Assembly (NCBI GenBank): GCA_007922195.1
Contig: ML682126.1
Coordinates: forward strand, 731,667-795,666
Length of the DNA: 64,000 nucleotides
From: Podocnemis expansa
Taxonomy: Eukaryota > Chordata > Testudines > Podocnemididae
Reading direction: 5' to 3'
Shown here: positions 19,247-30,400 of the stretch, in pieces
Layout of the letters: every line of letters starts with the position of its first letter
Position numbering within the stretch: position 1 is the first letter of the stretch
Program-made: the position numbers and the translations under genes
Notes under the pieces: model-generated
Databases searched by the model: none
The model's input: only the letters and a program-made list of their open reading frames with translations
What the model was told of the DNA's origin: nothing

Positions 19247-21470
19247 TGCAGCAGCAAAGGCATCCACATCCGTGAGGGACACTGATAGACAAACTGAAAC
19301 TCCAGTGTAGAAAGCATAAACTTGATGGAAGCATTCTTCCATTCCTCTCTCCAACAGCTCTCATGTAGATGAATTACCTACATGAATAGGAGAACCCCTC
19401 CAGCCAGCGTACATAGTGTTTGCACTGAAGTGATACAGCAGAAACTTATCATTTTAAGTTGGGACAAACGCTCATGTATATCTTCCAAGAAACATGTAGA
19501 ATTTTTCTGAAACATGGAGAGCTGAAGAATCCACCATGTCTGTTCAAGTGTGTTCCAACCATTAACTCCCCTCATTGTTAAACATTTGAGCTTTGTTTTC
19601 TATTAGAATTTCTTAGGCTTTAGCTTATATCCTAGCAGTGTTGCTCTGCCATTCTCTGCTTTGTTAAATATCCTATTACAACCCACACTTCTCTCCCAAT
19701 GAAAGTACTGGTACAATCCTGACAGCTGTTGATTGTTTTTTAACAAGAAAAATAAATTAAGTTAATTAAGTCTTTCTCTGTCAGGCATTTTTTCCAGCCC
19801 TTAGACTATTTTAGTGGCTCTTTTCTGCATCCTTTGCAAATTTTCAACATCTTTTTGGGAATGCCAAGACTAGAATTAGATGCAATACTCCAGTGTCAGT
19901 TTTGCCGATAACAAGTTCAGAGATAAAATCTTTCTCCTCCTCCCACTCACTTTTCCCATTTATATATATCCTCGGATCACATTAGCTGTTTTTGCCACAG
20001 AATCACACTAGAAGTGCACAACGAGTTGGTCATCTCCTCTGTCTGGTAAAATATTTTCATGGTCACTGGTTTAAATAATACAGCACTCTATTCTGAAAGT
20101 CAGGTCTGTATGCCCTCTTCCAAGATGATAGTTTTGTATTTCACTGAATTAAAGTATTTGTTTCAATAGGCCCAGTTACCAAAATGGTCCAGATCCATCT
20201 GCATGTCTGCCCTCTCCTCGGGAGTTAACTATTCTTCCAACTTTGTCCCATACACATATTTTGCCTGGAAACAATATTATCTTTTCTTTTAGATCACTGA
20301 TGAAAAGGTGGAATTACACCCACATTCACTGATGCTGGCCCATTTGTAACTGCTTCTGAGATCTCTCCATTAGTCGGTTTTCGTACTCTTAACTTGTGCC
20401 CTATTTCTTTTACATTGTGTTAATTCTTATATCTGAATTGTTTGCCCTATTAAAATCAAATTGCTCACAGAAACTGAAGTCTGTTGCATCTGCATGGACC
20501 CCTGAATCAAGGAATTTTGTACCCCCATTAAGGGATGTAATCAGATTTACTTGAAAAGACCTGGTTTTCTATAACCTGTACAGCAGCATTAATTATATTC
20601 CTACCCTTTGTTTATAGTTCAAGTTAACCCTTTATCATCTTTTTCATTTTTTTTCCCAGGATTGATGATTTCAGCTATCTCTTTTACTCACAGGTGCAAA
20701 TTTTCCTACCTGTTCTTTTAAGAAATATTATTACTTAATAAATTGTTTTCTACCATCCTTCTTACTAGCATATGAAGTATTTGAGAATTTTTGTGGTATC
20801 AGTGCTTCAGACCACTTCCTTCCAAATACAGAACAGAAATATTTATAGAGTGCACTGACATTGTGTGTAACATTAAACAGTTTTTTTTCCCCCTCATAGT
20901 TAGCTGGTACCTTTGCTAGGATATTTATTGTTCTTACTACAATTAGTAAGTCCCTTTGATTATTCTTAGCCTTGCCATGAATTAACTTCACATTATTGTC
21001 TTTAACTTCCCTCATCCGATTTCATAACTGCTCATTTCTATTGTTTGCTATCTACATATCCTTTTTTTCCCCATTTCTTTTATGTGGGTCTCCACTGTCA
21101 CAAGCTCCCTTAAATGTCTCTTTTCATACAAAACAGTTACAAATTTTTCAGTTTCTCTACAGATGGTAGTTTGCCCCATTCTTATAGTCTGTCTCTGAAA
21201 CCACTTTATATTTGCTTTATTGTTTATACTAGAAAGTTTATCAGAATTAGCTGACCAAAATGCACTGCACACCCAAAAAGACCTTAATTCCCAATGCCAT
21301 TCCTAAAGCTTCCAACATTATCTTTGTTTTTGCCACAGCTGCACAGAAACATGTCTTTCCTTTCAGCTGCTACCATCTATGCCCAGGTCAATTCCGGGAG
21401 GTGTGTTCTAGTTGCGATATTTCTCCAAAACATGCCTTTGCAAACACTGGATTGTTTTGACACTTAGATA

Positions 21471-22109
21471 TTGAACAGCTCTAGGTGACCTGAGACAACG
21501 TGTGGCATGGACTTGCTAGCCTGTGCTTCATTGCAGAGAGGAACATGGATGGATGACCAGCATCTGTGCTGGTGTTCCTTGCTGGAGTCCCTGAGGTTTT
21601 CCCAGACCACAATGTGTCAGAATTAGTGATGCAGCAGATAGTGTCAAAGATTAAATGGAAATTATAGGTTCAGTCATTTACCATTCATTTTTGGGATATC
21701 CTTTTCCTGTGTGTGATGAGACACCAAGAGTTTCCTTTTATCCTTCATTTCTGAAGTGAGGTTACGGTTAACAAACATGTCATGATACTCACTGAATACT
21801 AACAAGATGCCAGCAGTCATGTTATAGAAGTAAAGAGGGCTGAAATGAAAGATCTAGAGATGAGAATTGGAAGATTTTAACTTCGTTATTTTAGGTCTTC
21901 AAGATAAGAAAAGATGATGTAAGGAAGAGACCCAAGTATAGTCTGATGTCATTAGATTGTGTGTAAATATATACCAAGGGGTGATATTTACAGGGGAGAA
22001 AAACATGGAAATTAATTATAAATCCCAGAAATGCTCAAGAAGCATATTCATCTGTGATAAACTTTTACCACAGGATTCAGGTTGTGTGTCAGTCCTAATG
22101 AGAATAGGA
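21471..22109. other. No feature recognised
   Basis: Non-coding sequence before the OR-B duplication block. No protein, RNA gene or terminal repeat was seen. Confidence 0.4.
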
Positions 22110-22728
22110 GCTATAGTCAACCTCCAGCAAAAGAGGCATTTAAATTCCTTGGGGATCCCAGACCAAACAGTGGAAAGAGGGCTGTCATTTTCAGAGACAT
22201 ATGCAGTGGATAAATAAAGTGAGAAATCACAGTCTAAAATGAGAGCATCAAGATTTTGAAAATAGACCTTCCTATGGGGATACATCTCTCTAACGATATC
22301 CAGTCCATGATAGACCAGTCAGACCCTAGCACAAGCTAGGAGAATGTGAGTCTGTCTATACCTTTATCAGTTTCATTAGTAAATCTAGGAGCTGTATATT
22401 CTGTGATATTCCTTACTTTTTTTTTTTTTGAAATTTCCATAAAAATTGATAAATGATATTAGATTTTATTCCTGCTACATTCTGTGTTCTTTGTCTTGGC
22501 CTTCATGTATCCTGCCATGGCTGGATCTAAAAAAAAAAAAAAAAATGTAAAGGTAACTTCATTGAATTTGACATTGTGGACATCAGAACTGAACCCACAG
22601 ATATTCTATTATTGGATCACTAACTTTACTTTAAATAAATTAAAAAAAAAAAAAAGGTTGCATATTCCCCTTGAGAACTATCATCTCGAGCATATAGTGC
22701 TTCAACTTACCATTTTCTCTCCACCAAG
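22110..22728 (+). promoter_or_regulatory. Upstream flank of OR-B with predicted splice acceptor
   Basis: Collinear with 1-613 upstream of OR-A, so the duplication unit reaches at least this far upstream. The acceptor AG is at 22727-22728 after a TTTTCTCTCC tract. A-runs at 22521-22538 and 22640-22655 are longer than in OR-A. Confidence 0.45.
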
Positions 22729-22844
22729 GCATTTTCACTGCAAGCAACATCCTAGATCCTGGAAACAAAGGAAGTCAGGACAACCTACAGTAAAGAGAAT
22801 AGACACACTTTTGCCTCAGAGTCGGAGAACTTCTCTCCTGCACC

Positions 22845-23783
22845 ATGTCAGGTACCAACATCTCCGACTTCACCAACCCCTCCTCCTTCATCCTGCTGGG
22901 CATTCCTGGCCTGGAGGCAGCACATATCTGGATCTCCATCCCCTTCTGTGCCATGTATGCTATAGCAGTCCTGGGGAACTTCACCATCTTGCTTATTGTG
23001 AGAATGAATCCAAGACTTCATGAACCCCTCTACTATTTTCTCTGCATGCTGGCTGTCACCGACCTCGTCCTGTCTATGTCCACCTTACCTAAAATGCTGA
23101 GCATCTTCTGGTTCAATTCCCGGGAAATAGATTTCAGTGCCTGCCTCACCCAAATGTACTTCATTCACAGCTTCTCAGGGATGGAGTCTGGGATCTTGGT
23201 GGCCCTGGCTTTGGATCGCTATGTGGCCATTTGTGATCCCCTGAGACATTCCACCATCCTGACAGACTCTGTTGTGGCAAAGATCGGTCTTGCTGTGCTA
23301 CTGCGGAGTGGTCTGCTCATACTGCCCCATCCCTTTCTGGCAAGGAGGTGGCCCTACTGCAGAACCAACATCATCCCCCACACCTACTGTGAGCACATAG
23401 CTGTGGTGAAACTGGCCTGTGGTGACATCAGCATCTCCAATTACTATGGCCTATTGACGGCAGTCTTAGTTAGAGGCCCAGATGTCTGTTTTATCACCTT
23501 CTCCTACATTCAGATCCTCAGGGCCATCTTCAGTCTTCCCACAAAAGAAGCCCGGCTCAAGACTTTTGGTACCTGCAGCTCCCACCTCTGTGTCATCTTA
23601 GCCTTTTACTTCCCAGCTCTCTTCTCCTTCCTCACACACCAGTTTGGTCACAATGTGCCCCTGCCCTTCCACATTATCACTGCCAATGTGCATCTCCTCG
23701 TGCCTCCCATGCTAAATCCCATCATCTATGGGGTGAGGACGAGTCAGATCAGGGATAGACTGCTCCAGCTCTTTATTCATTAA
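22845..23783 (+). CDS. Olfactory receptor, class I, family 52-like (OR-B)
   Basis: A complete single-exon odorant receptor of 312 residues, usual for class I ORs. Marks in order: glycosylation site N5-I-S, FILLGIPGLE (15-24), GN (44-45), PRLHEPLYYFLCMLA (56-70), Cys100, LDRYVAIC (123-130) with DRY at 124-126, ECL2 cysteines at 172, 182 and 192, KTFGTCSSHLCVIL (239-252) and PPMLNPIIYG (287-296); the stop follows LQLFIH. It is the tandem duplicate of OR-A, with flanks shared on both sides. The differences from OR-A cluster at residues 256-280. All conserved OR residues are in place, so it is probably functional; it would couple to Golf and cyclic-AMP signalling in sensory neurons. Ligand cannot be predicted. 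Confidence 0.96.
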   Translation: MSGTNISDFTNPSSFILLGIPGLEAAHIWISIPFCAMYAIAVLGNFTILLIVRMNPRLHEPLYYFLCMLAVTDLVLSMSTLPKMLSIFWFNSREIDFSACLTQMYFIHSFSGMESGILVALALDRYVAICDPLRHSTILTDSVVAKIGLAVLLRSGLLILPHPFLARRWPYCRTNIIPHTYCEHIAVVKLACGDISISNYYGLLTAVLVRGPDVCFITFSYIQILRAIFSLPTKEARLKTFGTCSSHLCVILAFYFPALFSFLTHQFGHNVPLPFHIITANVHLLVPPMLNPIIYGVRTSQIRDRLLQLFIH

Positions 23784-24516
23784 AGGACTTTAGTATTGGG
23801 ATATCCCTGATCCAGCAGGAGGGGGTTAAAAACTCAGCAGAAAGGAAGTACCAATGGAAGTGGACAGCTGCAAGGCCAGTCAGGACCCAGGAAACCATAA
23901 ATAGGAATGCTGGAGGCCTTCCTCTGGGCAGTCTTCCTCAGTCCTGTGGGGAGGAATAGCATGCTGTCAGCCTGGCTGTGTGAAGCAGGATCAAGGAGGG
24001 CTCAATGCAGACCGCCACAGCTTGCCTGGAGTGCAGATCTGGAAGAAGACAGTTACCTTGGTGTAACGAGGATGTTAACAACGGACCTATTGGAGTAACT
24101 TTCGAGTTGAGAAAGCACCAGGGAGGGATGCTTATGGTCCTTAGGTGGGGGCCTGGAGAAGTGAAACAGGCCATGTCCCTCCTGCTTTCTCCAGACTGCC
24201 AGTAGACAGTGGCAGGGCTACTGGAAGCCCCTGAGACAAAGTGGGTGTGATTGGAGTAGACCTTAGGGCCCCCTTGACTGGGCCTTACCCAAGAAGGGGA
24301 AATGGCATAAGAGATTTGGCTGGAGACCTGAAAAGACTAGGATAGGTGAGGTAGAGGCCACTGGAGGGGAGGGCTATTGAAGTATTCCCCAGTTCCATTG
24401 CCAGGAAATGCCTGTCCAGTGACCACATCCTAGGAAACATCTGCAGAACCTGGTGAGGGTCCCTTTCTTCCTAAATCACTCACAGGATGTAAAATAGGCA
24501 TGAGAGCCTTCCCTGT
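23784..24516. other. 3' flank of OR-B, no gene
   Basis: Collinear with 1737-2430. It shows the same order of sequence blocks with small insertions and deletions. No coding sequence was recognised. Confidence 0.5.
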
Positions 24517-25296
24517 CCTTATAGATTTTAAGGTCAGAAGGGACCAATATACTCATCTAGTTTGACCTTCTGCACTCTTCAGTCCTCACCTCGGCTATAT
24601 CTACACAGGGCAGGCTTGTTTCGAAACAACATGTTATTTCGAAACAACTTATTTCACAGGACAAAAACTATGTCCGCAAAATAAGGGAGCGAAATAGCAG
24701 GTCCACAGTGTGGACCTGCTATTTCGCCTGGGGAGGGGACTGCAGGTACCCACAGGGTGCAGTGCAGAGGGGCGCTGTTGTTTTGAAATAAGAAGTGTGT
24801 GTGGCCATACCCCTCCTGTTTACCCTTGCAATAGGAAGAGAATGTATGATTGAGTTACTAAAGTTCCCCAGTCATGGCTTAAAGGCTTCAAGGTACAGAG
24901 CACCCACCAGCAAGTGACCAATACACCACACTACAGGAGAGGGCAAAAGCCCCCCAGGGCCCCTGCCAATCTGTTCTGGGGGAAAAAGTCTGCTCTTGAC
25001 CCCACATATGGTGGTCTCTGTACCAATTCAGATCCCATCCCATCTAAAATTCTATTTCGGGCCATTCACATATTTATGATGAATAGTGAAATATTAGTAA
25101 ATTGCCAAATTAAGCTTTTGTCATCATGCTATACATTTATCCAGCTCAGTTTTGAGGCCAGGTCAGTTTTTTGCCCCACTAATCTCCTTGGAATGCTTTT
25201 CCAGAACTTCTCTCTGTTGATGGATAGAAACCTACCTCTGATTTCTAGTCTAAACTTTCTAATGTCCAGTTTATATCCATTTGTTCTTGTATCTGT
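24517..25296 (-). repeat. Old CR1-type LINE, first part, split by a MITE
   Basis: It begins with a CR1-like 3' end (AGAAGGGACCAATATACTCA) and continues after the MITE into the text shared with 2430-2950 next to OR-A. The copy is cut at 25296 by an LTR and resumes at 27536 and 29304. Confidence 0.55.
24593..24812. mobile_element. Palindromic MITE (family P), copy 1
   Basis: The left end is GGCTATATCTACAC and the right end GTGTGTGGCCATACC, inverted copies of each other; inside are palindromes of the TTTCGAAA type. It is flanked by CTC at 24590-24592 and 24813-24815. Three-base target duplications and this end pattern suggest a non-autonomous PIF/Harbinger element. It is absent from the OR-A block. 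Confidence 0.7.
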
Positions 25297-25429
25297 GTCA
25301 CGGGTTGCACATCCATGCATCCTGGGTTATGATCTATATGATTTTCCTGTTCACTGGTACGTTGTGATTGTATGATTTGTTGCCAGTTATACCATGTAAT
25401 ATTTCTTTATGGATGTTCATATCTTAGAA

Positions 25430-26315
25430 AACAACAGAATACTTATAGTCATTGCCTAAAACCCCCAAGTCAGACTTCTACAGCACATCCTCAGGGATCT
25501 ACAGCCTATTCTACAAGATGATCCCTCACTCTCTCAAACCTTGGGAAACAGACCTCTACTCACTTATAGATAGCCCCCCAACCTTAAACAGATACTCACT
25601 AGCAACTACAGACTTAACAACAGAACCATTAAAGCAGGCTTATATCCTTGCAACAAACCACAGTGCCAACTTTGCCCAAATATCTGGACAAAAGACATTA
25701 TCACAGGACCAAATAATGCCAGGTATTCCATCAAAGCCTCATTAACCTGCTCATCCACCAATGTGATTTATGCCATCATGTGCAAAAATGCCCCTCTGCC
25801 TAATATATGGGACAAACAGGACAGTCTCTATGCAAAAGAATTAATGGGCACAAAGCTGACATCAGAAATCCCAGCACTGTAAAACCAGTGGGTCAGCATT
25901 TCAATCTTCGTGATCATGCCATTAATGATTTGTTAATTGCTGTGCTCACACAGATGCATAATAAATCACGGCATCAAAGGGAAGCTATTGAAATTGAATT
26001 AATTTGCAAATTTGGTTGCATTGCTTCAGGTCTTAACTGGGAGATTGGATTTTTCTTGCATTATGACAGGTGATTTGACCTCATCTACCTCTGTATGCTG
26101 TTCCCCAGGCTTTGAATCTTTACAACTGTTTTGATTTGCTGTTGCAGTGTGACCTGTTTTCATGACTTACACTTCCCTGCATTTATTGCCTACCATTCTG
26201 TAAGTTTGCCCATCTTCTAAGCTTCTGACGAAGTGGGGTTTTCTCCCATGAAAGCTGATGTGAAATATAAATTTGTTAGTCTTTAAGGGACAAAGGACCC
26301 CTTGTTTGTTTATTC
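25430..26315 (+). mobile_element. Penelope-like element, 3' half with GIY-YIG endonuclease remnant
   Basis: The plus strand encodes the end of the Penelope ORF: a linker similar to the copy at 35450, then MGQTGQSLCKRINGHKADIR (25807 onward) with the conserved Arg and His of the GIY-YIG nuclease, and REAIEIELICKFGCIASGLN. The first GIY-YIG strand is damaged by a shift near 25745-25807. The non-coding tail ends GTTAGTCTTTAAGGGACAAA and CCCCTTGTTTG. Penelope elements combine a reverse transcriptase with this nuclease to insert by target-primed synthesis. The reverse transcriptase is missing through 5' truncation. Confidence 0.8.
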
Positions 26316-26482
26316 TACATGATTACATGGTTCCTGCAGCATCATGGATGTGCACAGATGTGTAGTATGTTTAGCATGGCTCAAAGGGAAGGCAGACAGA
26401 GGTGTCTCCCAGCAGCAGTGAGCAAGCAACTACCAGAAAGAGGACAAAGGTATGCTACTGGAAGTGGCTGAGAAGAGACCAT

Positions 26483-26825
26483 GGCTATGTTCACACATAC
26501 ACCATTATTTCAAAATAACTCATTTCAAAATGAGTTATTTCAAAATAAAATCCCTTATTTCAAAATAAGTTAATTTGAATTAACTTTTTGTTAATTCAAA
26601 TTAAGGGAAAGCCTGCTTTTGAAACAGCTGTTATTTCAAAATGGTTATTTTGAAATAAGGCCGTTTGGACATGTTGGTTCAAAACAGTTGTTTTGAAACA
26701 ATGGCTATTTCGATATCGAAGCAGGTTTAACAGTTTTGAAACAACGATACGTCGTGTGGACATGAGAATTTTTATTTTGAAACAACCTCTGTTGTTTTGA
26801 AATAAGAATCTTGTGTGGACATACC
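26483..26825. mobile_element. Palindromic MITE (family P), copy 2
   Basis: Ends are GGCTATGTTCACAC and GTGTGGACATACC. The interior is a set of nested palindromes around TTATTTCAAAATAA and TTAATTTGAATTAA. Flanks CAT and CAA are a near match for a 3-bp duplication. It lies in the LTR at 25297-27535. Confidence 0.65.
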
Positions 26826-27535
26826 CAAAGGGATCACCTCTGCTCGGAAAGAGAAGGGGGTGAGAGGGATTGGAAACAGAGAGAAACACTGGGTAGATTT
26901 TGGAGGCTTTTGGCTTGGGACTGTCCACCTGGGTACAACTTCAAGCAAGATTTGGGGCTTGCCTGGTCTGAGGCAGAGACTGGTTGTGCAAACTTCTAAC
27001 AGCCAAACACCTTCAGCATAAACTTGTTTGGACTGTGAGGTTAGTTTAAGTAGAAATATTAAGTTAACATGCATACTTTACCTTTTATTTCCTTGTGGCC
27101 TCTCCTGACTCATTTATATTGTGATTCTGCCATCATTGGCCACATTCCCACTTAGAATTATAAGCTGATCAATAAACTACTAGTTGTTTTATCTAAAGCT
27201 GTGTGATCTTTAAAGGGTGTGAGTGAAGAGGGCTGTGCACAATCCATTTCTTTGTTAAATGGGTGGACTTGAATGTATTGGGGGGGGTCCCAATCTCTGT
27301 AGACAGTGGCTCCTAGTGTGGTAACTGGGGCTGGGGGTGCTTGCTGTGGAACCATCCTTCAAGTAGCCAGAGGCCAGACACCCACTGCCTGGGGCTGATT
27401 GTACGCCAGAGGCCAGAGTGGACTGACTTAGGAGTGAGGGGTCACTTGGCAAACTGGGGCAAATCATGGTTCATGTGTGGGAATTGGAGGTCATAGTGGC
27501 ACACCGGACTGTATCTGAGGAACAGCCTGTCACAG

Positions 27536-27828
27536 CCTGCATGGCAATGAACTTACATAATACTTCTCCCTTTCTGGTATTTTAGCCCCCATTGCACTTT
27601 TATAGAACAATCCTCTCTCTCCTCAGCTTTCTTTTGATTACACTAAATGAGCCAAGTTCCTTGAGTCTCCTTTCTCAAAAGGCAGGTTTTCTATTCCTTG
27701 GATCATCTTATGGCATCTCTCATCATCTGGTCCAGGTTGAATTCATCTTTCCTAAAGATGAGGGACTGGAACTGCACACACTATTCCACATGAGGTGTCA
27801 CCAGCAGTTTCTGTACCGTATATCATCG
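27536..27828 (-). repeat. Old CR1-type LINE, second part
   Basis: Continuation of the CR1 copy from 25296, matching 2950-3200 in the OR-A block (shared AGAGCAATCCTCTCTC-like and AACTGCACACACTA strings). Confidence 0.55.
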
Positions 27829-27959
27829 TGTATAAGCCAAGAATTTTGTGCCTGAAAATTGGCTTCAAAACAGGCTCTCAGCTTATACTTGAGAGAATAT
27901 GGTAGTCAGCGCCAGCCAGCAATTTCCCTGACCATGAGCCCCAGTGTTGCCGGGTGGCC

Positions 27960-29100
27960 ATCTTGGGCAGTCGGCGGGGGCTGGGGCTGGAGTGAGGAAG
28001 GGACCCCGGCGTCTGGAGTGGCCAAGTAAGGGGGCCCTGGGGGGGGTGTTGGCCTGGACATTGATTCAAGGAGGATTCAGGGAGGCCAGGGAAGCGGCAG
28101 CAGGGACCGGAGGTTGGGGAGGGGGTCAGGAAGTTGGGGAAAGTGATAGGCCAGCCGGGAGGGTGGGGGGGGGGGGNNNNNNNNNNNNNNNNNNNNNNNN
28201 NNNNNNNNNNNNNNNNNNNNNNNNNNNNNNNNNNNNNNNNNNNNNNNNNNNNNNNNNNNNNNNNNNNNNNNNNNNNNNNNNNNNNNNNNNNNNNNNNNNN
28301 NNNNNNNNNNNNNNNNNNNNNNNNNNNNNNNNNNNNNNNNNNNNNNNNNNNNNNNNNNNNNNNNNNNNNNNNNNNNNNNNNNNNNNNNNNNNNNNNNNNN
28401 NNNNNNNNNNNNNNNNNNNNNNNNNNNNNNNNNNNNNNNNNNNNNNNNNNNNNNNNNNNNNNNNNNNNNNNNNNNNNNNNNNNNNNNNNNNNNNNNNNNN
28501 NNNNNNNNNNNNNNNNNNNNNNNNNNNNNNNNNNNNNNNNNNNNNNNNNNNNNNNNNNNNNNNNNNNNNNNNNNNNGGGGGGGGGGGGGTTCAGGGAGAC
28601 CAGGGAAGGGGCGGCAGGGCTCGGGCATTTGGGGAGGGGTCGGGGAGTCTAGGGAAATTGGCAGGAGGACCCAGGGATTTTGGGGAGCCCAGGGAAGCAG
28701 CGTCAGGGACCGGGAATTTGGTGGGGGGGCCTGGCAGGCTGGGAAGAGTGGCAGCAGGGGTTGGGGGGTGATGGGGAAAAAGGTGGAAAGGGTGTTGGGG
28801 AACAGGGGAGCAACATCAGGGCACTGAGAAGGGAGCAGGGGGGTAGCAGTGAAGAAAGGGCAGAGCAGGGGGCAGCAGGGGTGATGGCAGTGAGGAAAGG
28901 GCAGAGCAGGTGGGAGCAGGGGGCAACAGTGAGGAAAGGGTGGCGCAGGGGGCAGCAGCAGGAAACTGAGAAGTGAGCAGGGGTGTAACAGTGAGGAAAG
29001 GGCAGAGCAGGGGGCAGCAGGAGTGACGGAAGTGAGGAAAGGGCAGAACAGGAGGGCAGGACGGAGGAATGGACAGCGAGGGGGCAAGGGAAAAGCGGCA
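27960..29100 (+). repeat. G-rich minisatellite around the assembly gap
   Basis: Two tandem patterns occur: units near 28075-28170 and 28585-28760 built on CAGGGA-GGCCAGGGAAGC and TTGGGGAGG, and units near 28830-29060 built on CAGTGAGGAAAGGGCAGAG and GGGGGCAGCAGG. Units vary in length. The strand bias is strong, with many runs of three or more G. ORFs across it are artefacts of low complexity. Confidence 0.75.
28177..28576. other. Assembly gap, 400 N
   Basis: A run of 400 N directly between two G-runs (12 or more G on each side). The length is a round number, so it may not be the real gap size. Confidence 0.98.
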
Positions 29101-29404
29101 GCAGAAATTTTGGGGTAGGGAAGCTGTCAGAAACTCCAGAGGAAGCCAGCAGCAGTGGGGGTGGGGGTTAGGGGCCAAGGCCAAAAGGGGACCTCGGCTA
29201 ATATCTGGGTCACCAATTTTAGCTTCTTTTGGGGGCTCAGAATTGGGGGGTCAGCTTGTGCCTGGATCAGCTTATACCCAGATCAGCTTATACCCAAGTA
29301 TATGCAGTAATAGTAGTAGAAGAGCCATATTACATTACTGGTTCATACTTTTCTTGTCATCAACCAACATTTCCAAGTTCTACTGTGACATTGTCTGGAT
29401 TTAG

Positions 29405-30400
29405 GGCATCATTTATGATTCTTTTACATATTAATAATATTTCATACTTGCAGTAATCCTTATGCAACATGCCATGTTTGGTACCAATAGAAAGGCTGTA
29501 ATCTGCTAGGAATGATTCTGTGCATTACATGTAGGTGTCATACTTGTATTAGAAGTTAGGAATATGCTTGTTCTATTTCCAAAGGGTAGCCATGATCATC
29601 AGGTTTGGGAAAACAAACAAGGAGGCCTATGGACCTTTGAGAGACTAACATTTATGTATTGCAAGAACTTTCATGGGAGAAAATACCAATTTATCAGACA
29701 AAGTGGGATATTCTCTCATGAAAGCTCATATTATAAATATATGTGTTAGTCTTTACAAGTGCCAAAGGACTCCTTGTTTGTTTTGTTCTATTTGTGTTTC
29801 AATTGATTTGATTCTAGGAAACTGCTGGGACTTTGTGTCTACAGCCTTTGTCTCCATATTGGCTCATCAAGGAAGCTCCCAGGGAGAAACTGAGTGAGCT
29901 ACTTGGACATGCCCATGTAGCAAAACTCCATTTTGATTTGGGGGGAAATAAAAAAAACAAAAAAACAAAAAACAAAACCCACAACTCCACACAGCATGGG
30001 GAAGGTCAGAGGTGATAAAAGGCAGCTGCATCAACTCCATTTTGTATTCAGCCTCCAATCTATAACCAACACCCATATCTGGAACTCTTCCACTGTGACT
30101 GGGAAGAGGGCTGAGGTCCACTCAGGTGCTGGGTGCCTAACACAGGAAGTAGGCTCCAAATTCCTCCAAGGATGTGATGTATAAGGACTTTATAAATCAT
30201 TTCTATGTATGTAATTCATTTTGATCCTTTAACGTCTCTCATATTTTGTTTCTTTTCTTTTTATATTAAACCTCTAGTTTTAGTTACTAAAGGATTGGTT
30301 GGCAGTGTGGTATTCTGGGTAAAATCCAAAACTGTATTGTTCTCTGTAATGTGGTTGGCAATTTGGGGTAAGGAAAAAAAACTATTTCTTTAACAGACCC
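29405..30400 (+). repeat. LTR-like repeat (family X), longest copy
   Basis: Matches 3383-3580 and 62875-63430. It contains GATAAAAGGCAGC near 30015 (TATA-like), a downstream CTCCATTTTGTATTCAGCC typical of an LTR R start, and TTTTATATTAAACC near 30262 as a possible polyadenylation signal. An inverted pair of Penelope tails interrupts it at 29609-29792. The right end is not fixed. Confidence 0.45.
29609..29792. mobile_element. Inverted pair of Penelope tails
   Basis: 29609-29700 is a Penelope tail on the minus strand (AACAAACAAGGAGGCCTATG) and 29695-29792 is one on the plus strand (GTGTTAGTCTTTACAAGTGC). Together they make a hairpin-capable palindrome of about 90-base arms. The minus-strand half is also present at 3581 in the OR-A block. 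Confidence 0.7.

Larger units (their letters stand above)
18411..21470 (-). repeat. Old CR1/L3-type LINE, minus strand
   Basis: The 3' end lies near 18411 (ATCACAGAACCACAGGG) and the sequence runs through diverged CR1-like 3' sequence into reverse-transcriptase-like text near 19800-20350, then to an ORF at 21015-20731 (minus) with LYKYFCSVFGRK, which resembles the LINE segment upstream of the polymerase. The whole is heavily decayed. It is broken by a hAT-like element at 18626 and a T-run at 19214. Several independent LINE copies could be joined here. Confidence 0.5.
25297..27535 (+). repeat. LTR-like insertion with two nested elements
   Basis: The segment begins TGTCACGGG and ends CCTGTCACA, TG...CA ends, and lies inside the old CR1 copy that is uninterrupted in the OR-A block (near 2935). 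A GATCAATAAAC polyadenylation context near 27168 and the R/U5-like end fit a plus-strand LTR. It carries a Penelope copy (25430-26315) and a MITE (26483-26825). Without these the LTR would be about 1 kb. No coding region of its own is seen. Confidence 0.55.
27829..29303. mobile_element. TIR-bounded element with G-rich minisatellite core
   Basis: The left end TATATCATCGTGTATAAGCC and right end AGCTTATACCCAAGTATAT are inverted relatives. The element interrupts the old CR1 copy, and the OR-A block lacks it, so it is a later insertion. The interior is strongly G-rich on the plus strand, with tandem repeats and the assembly gap. No transposase is seen; the class of DNA transposon is not clear. Confidence 0.5.

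Noticed and set aside
27944..29087. Long ORFs on both strands across 27944-29087
   Set aside because: They are open only because of 400 N and G-rich repeats; low complexity, no domain.
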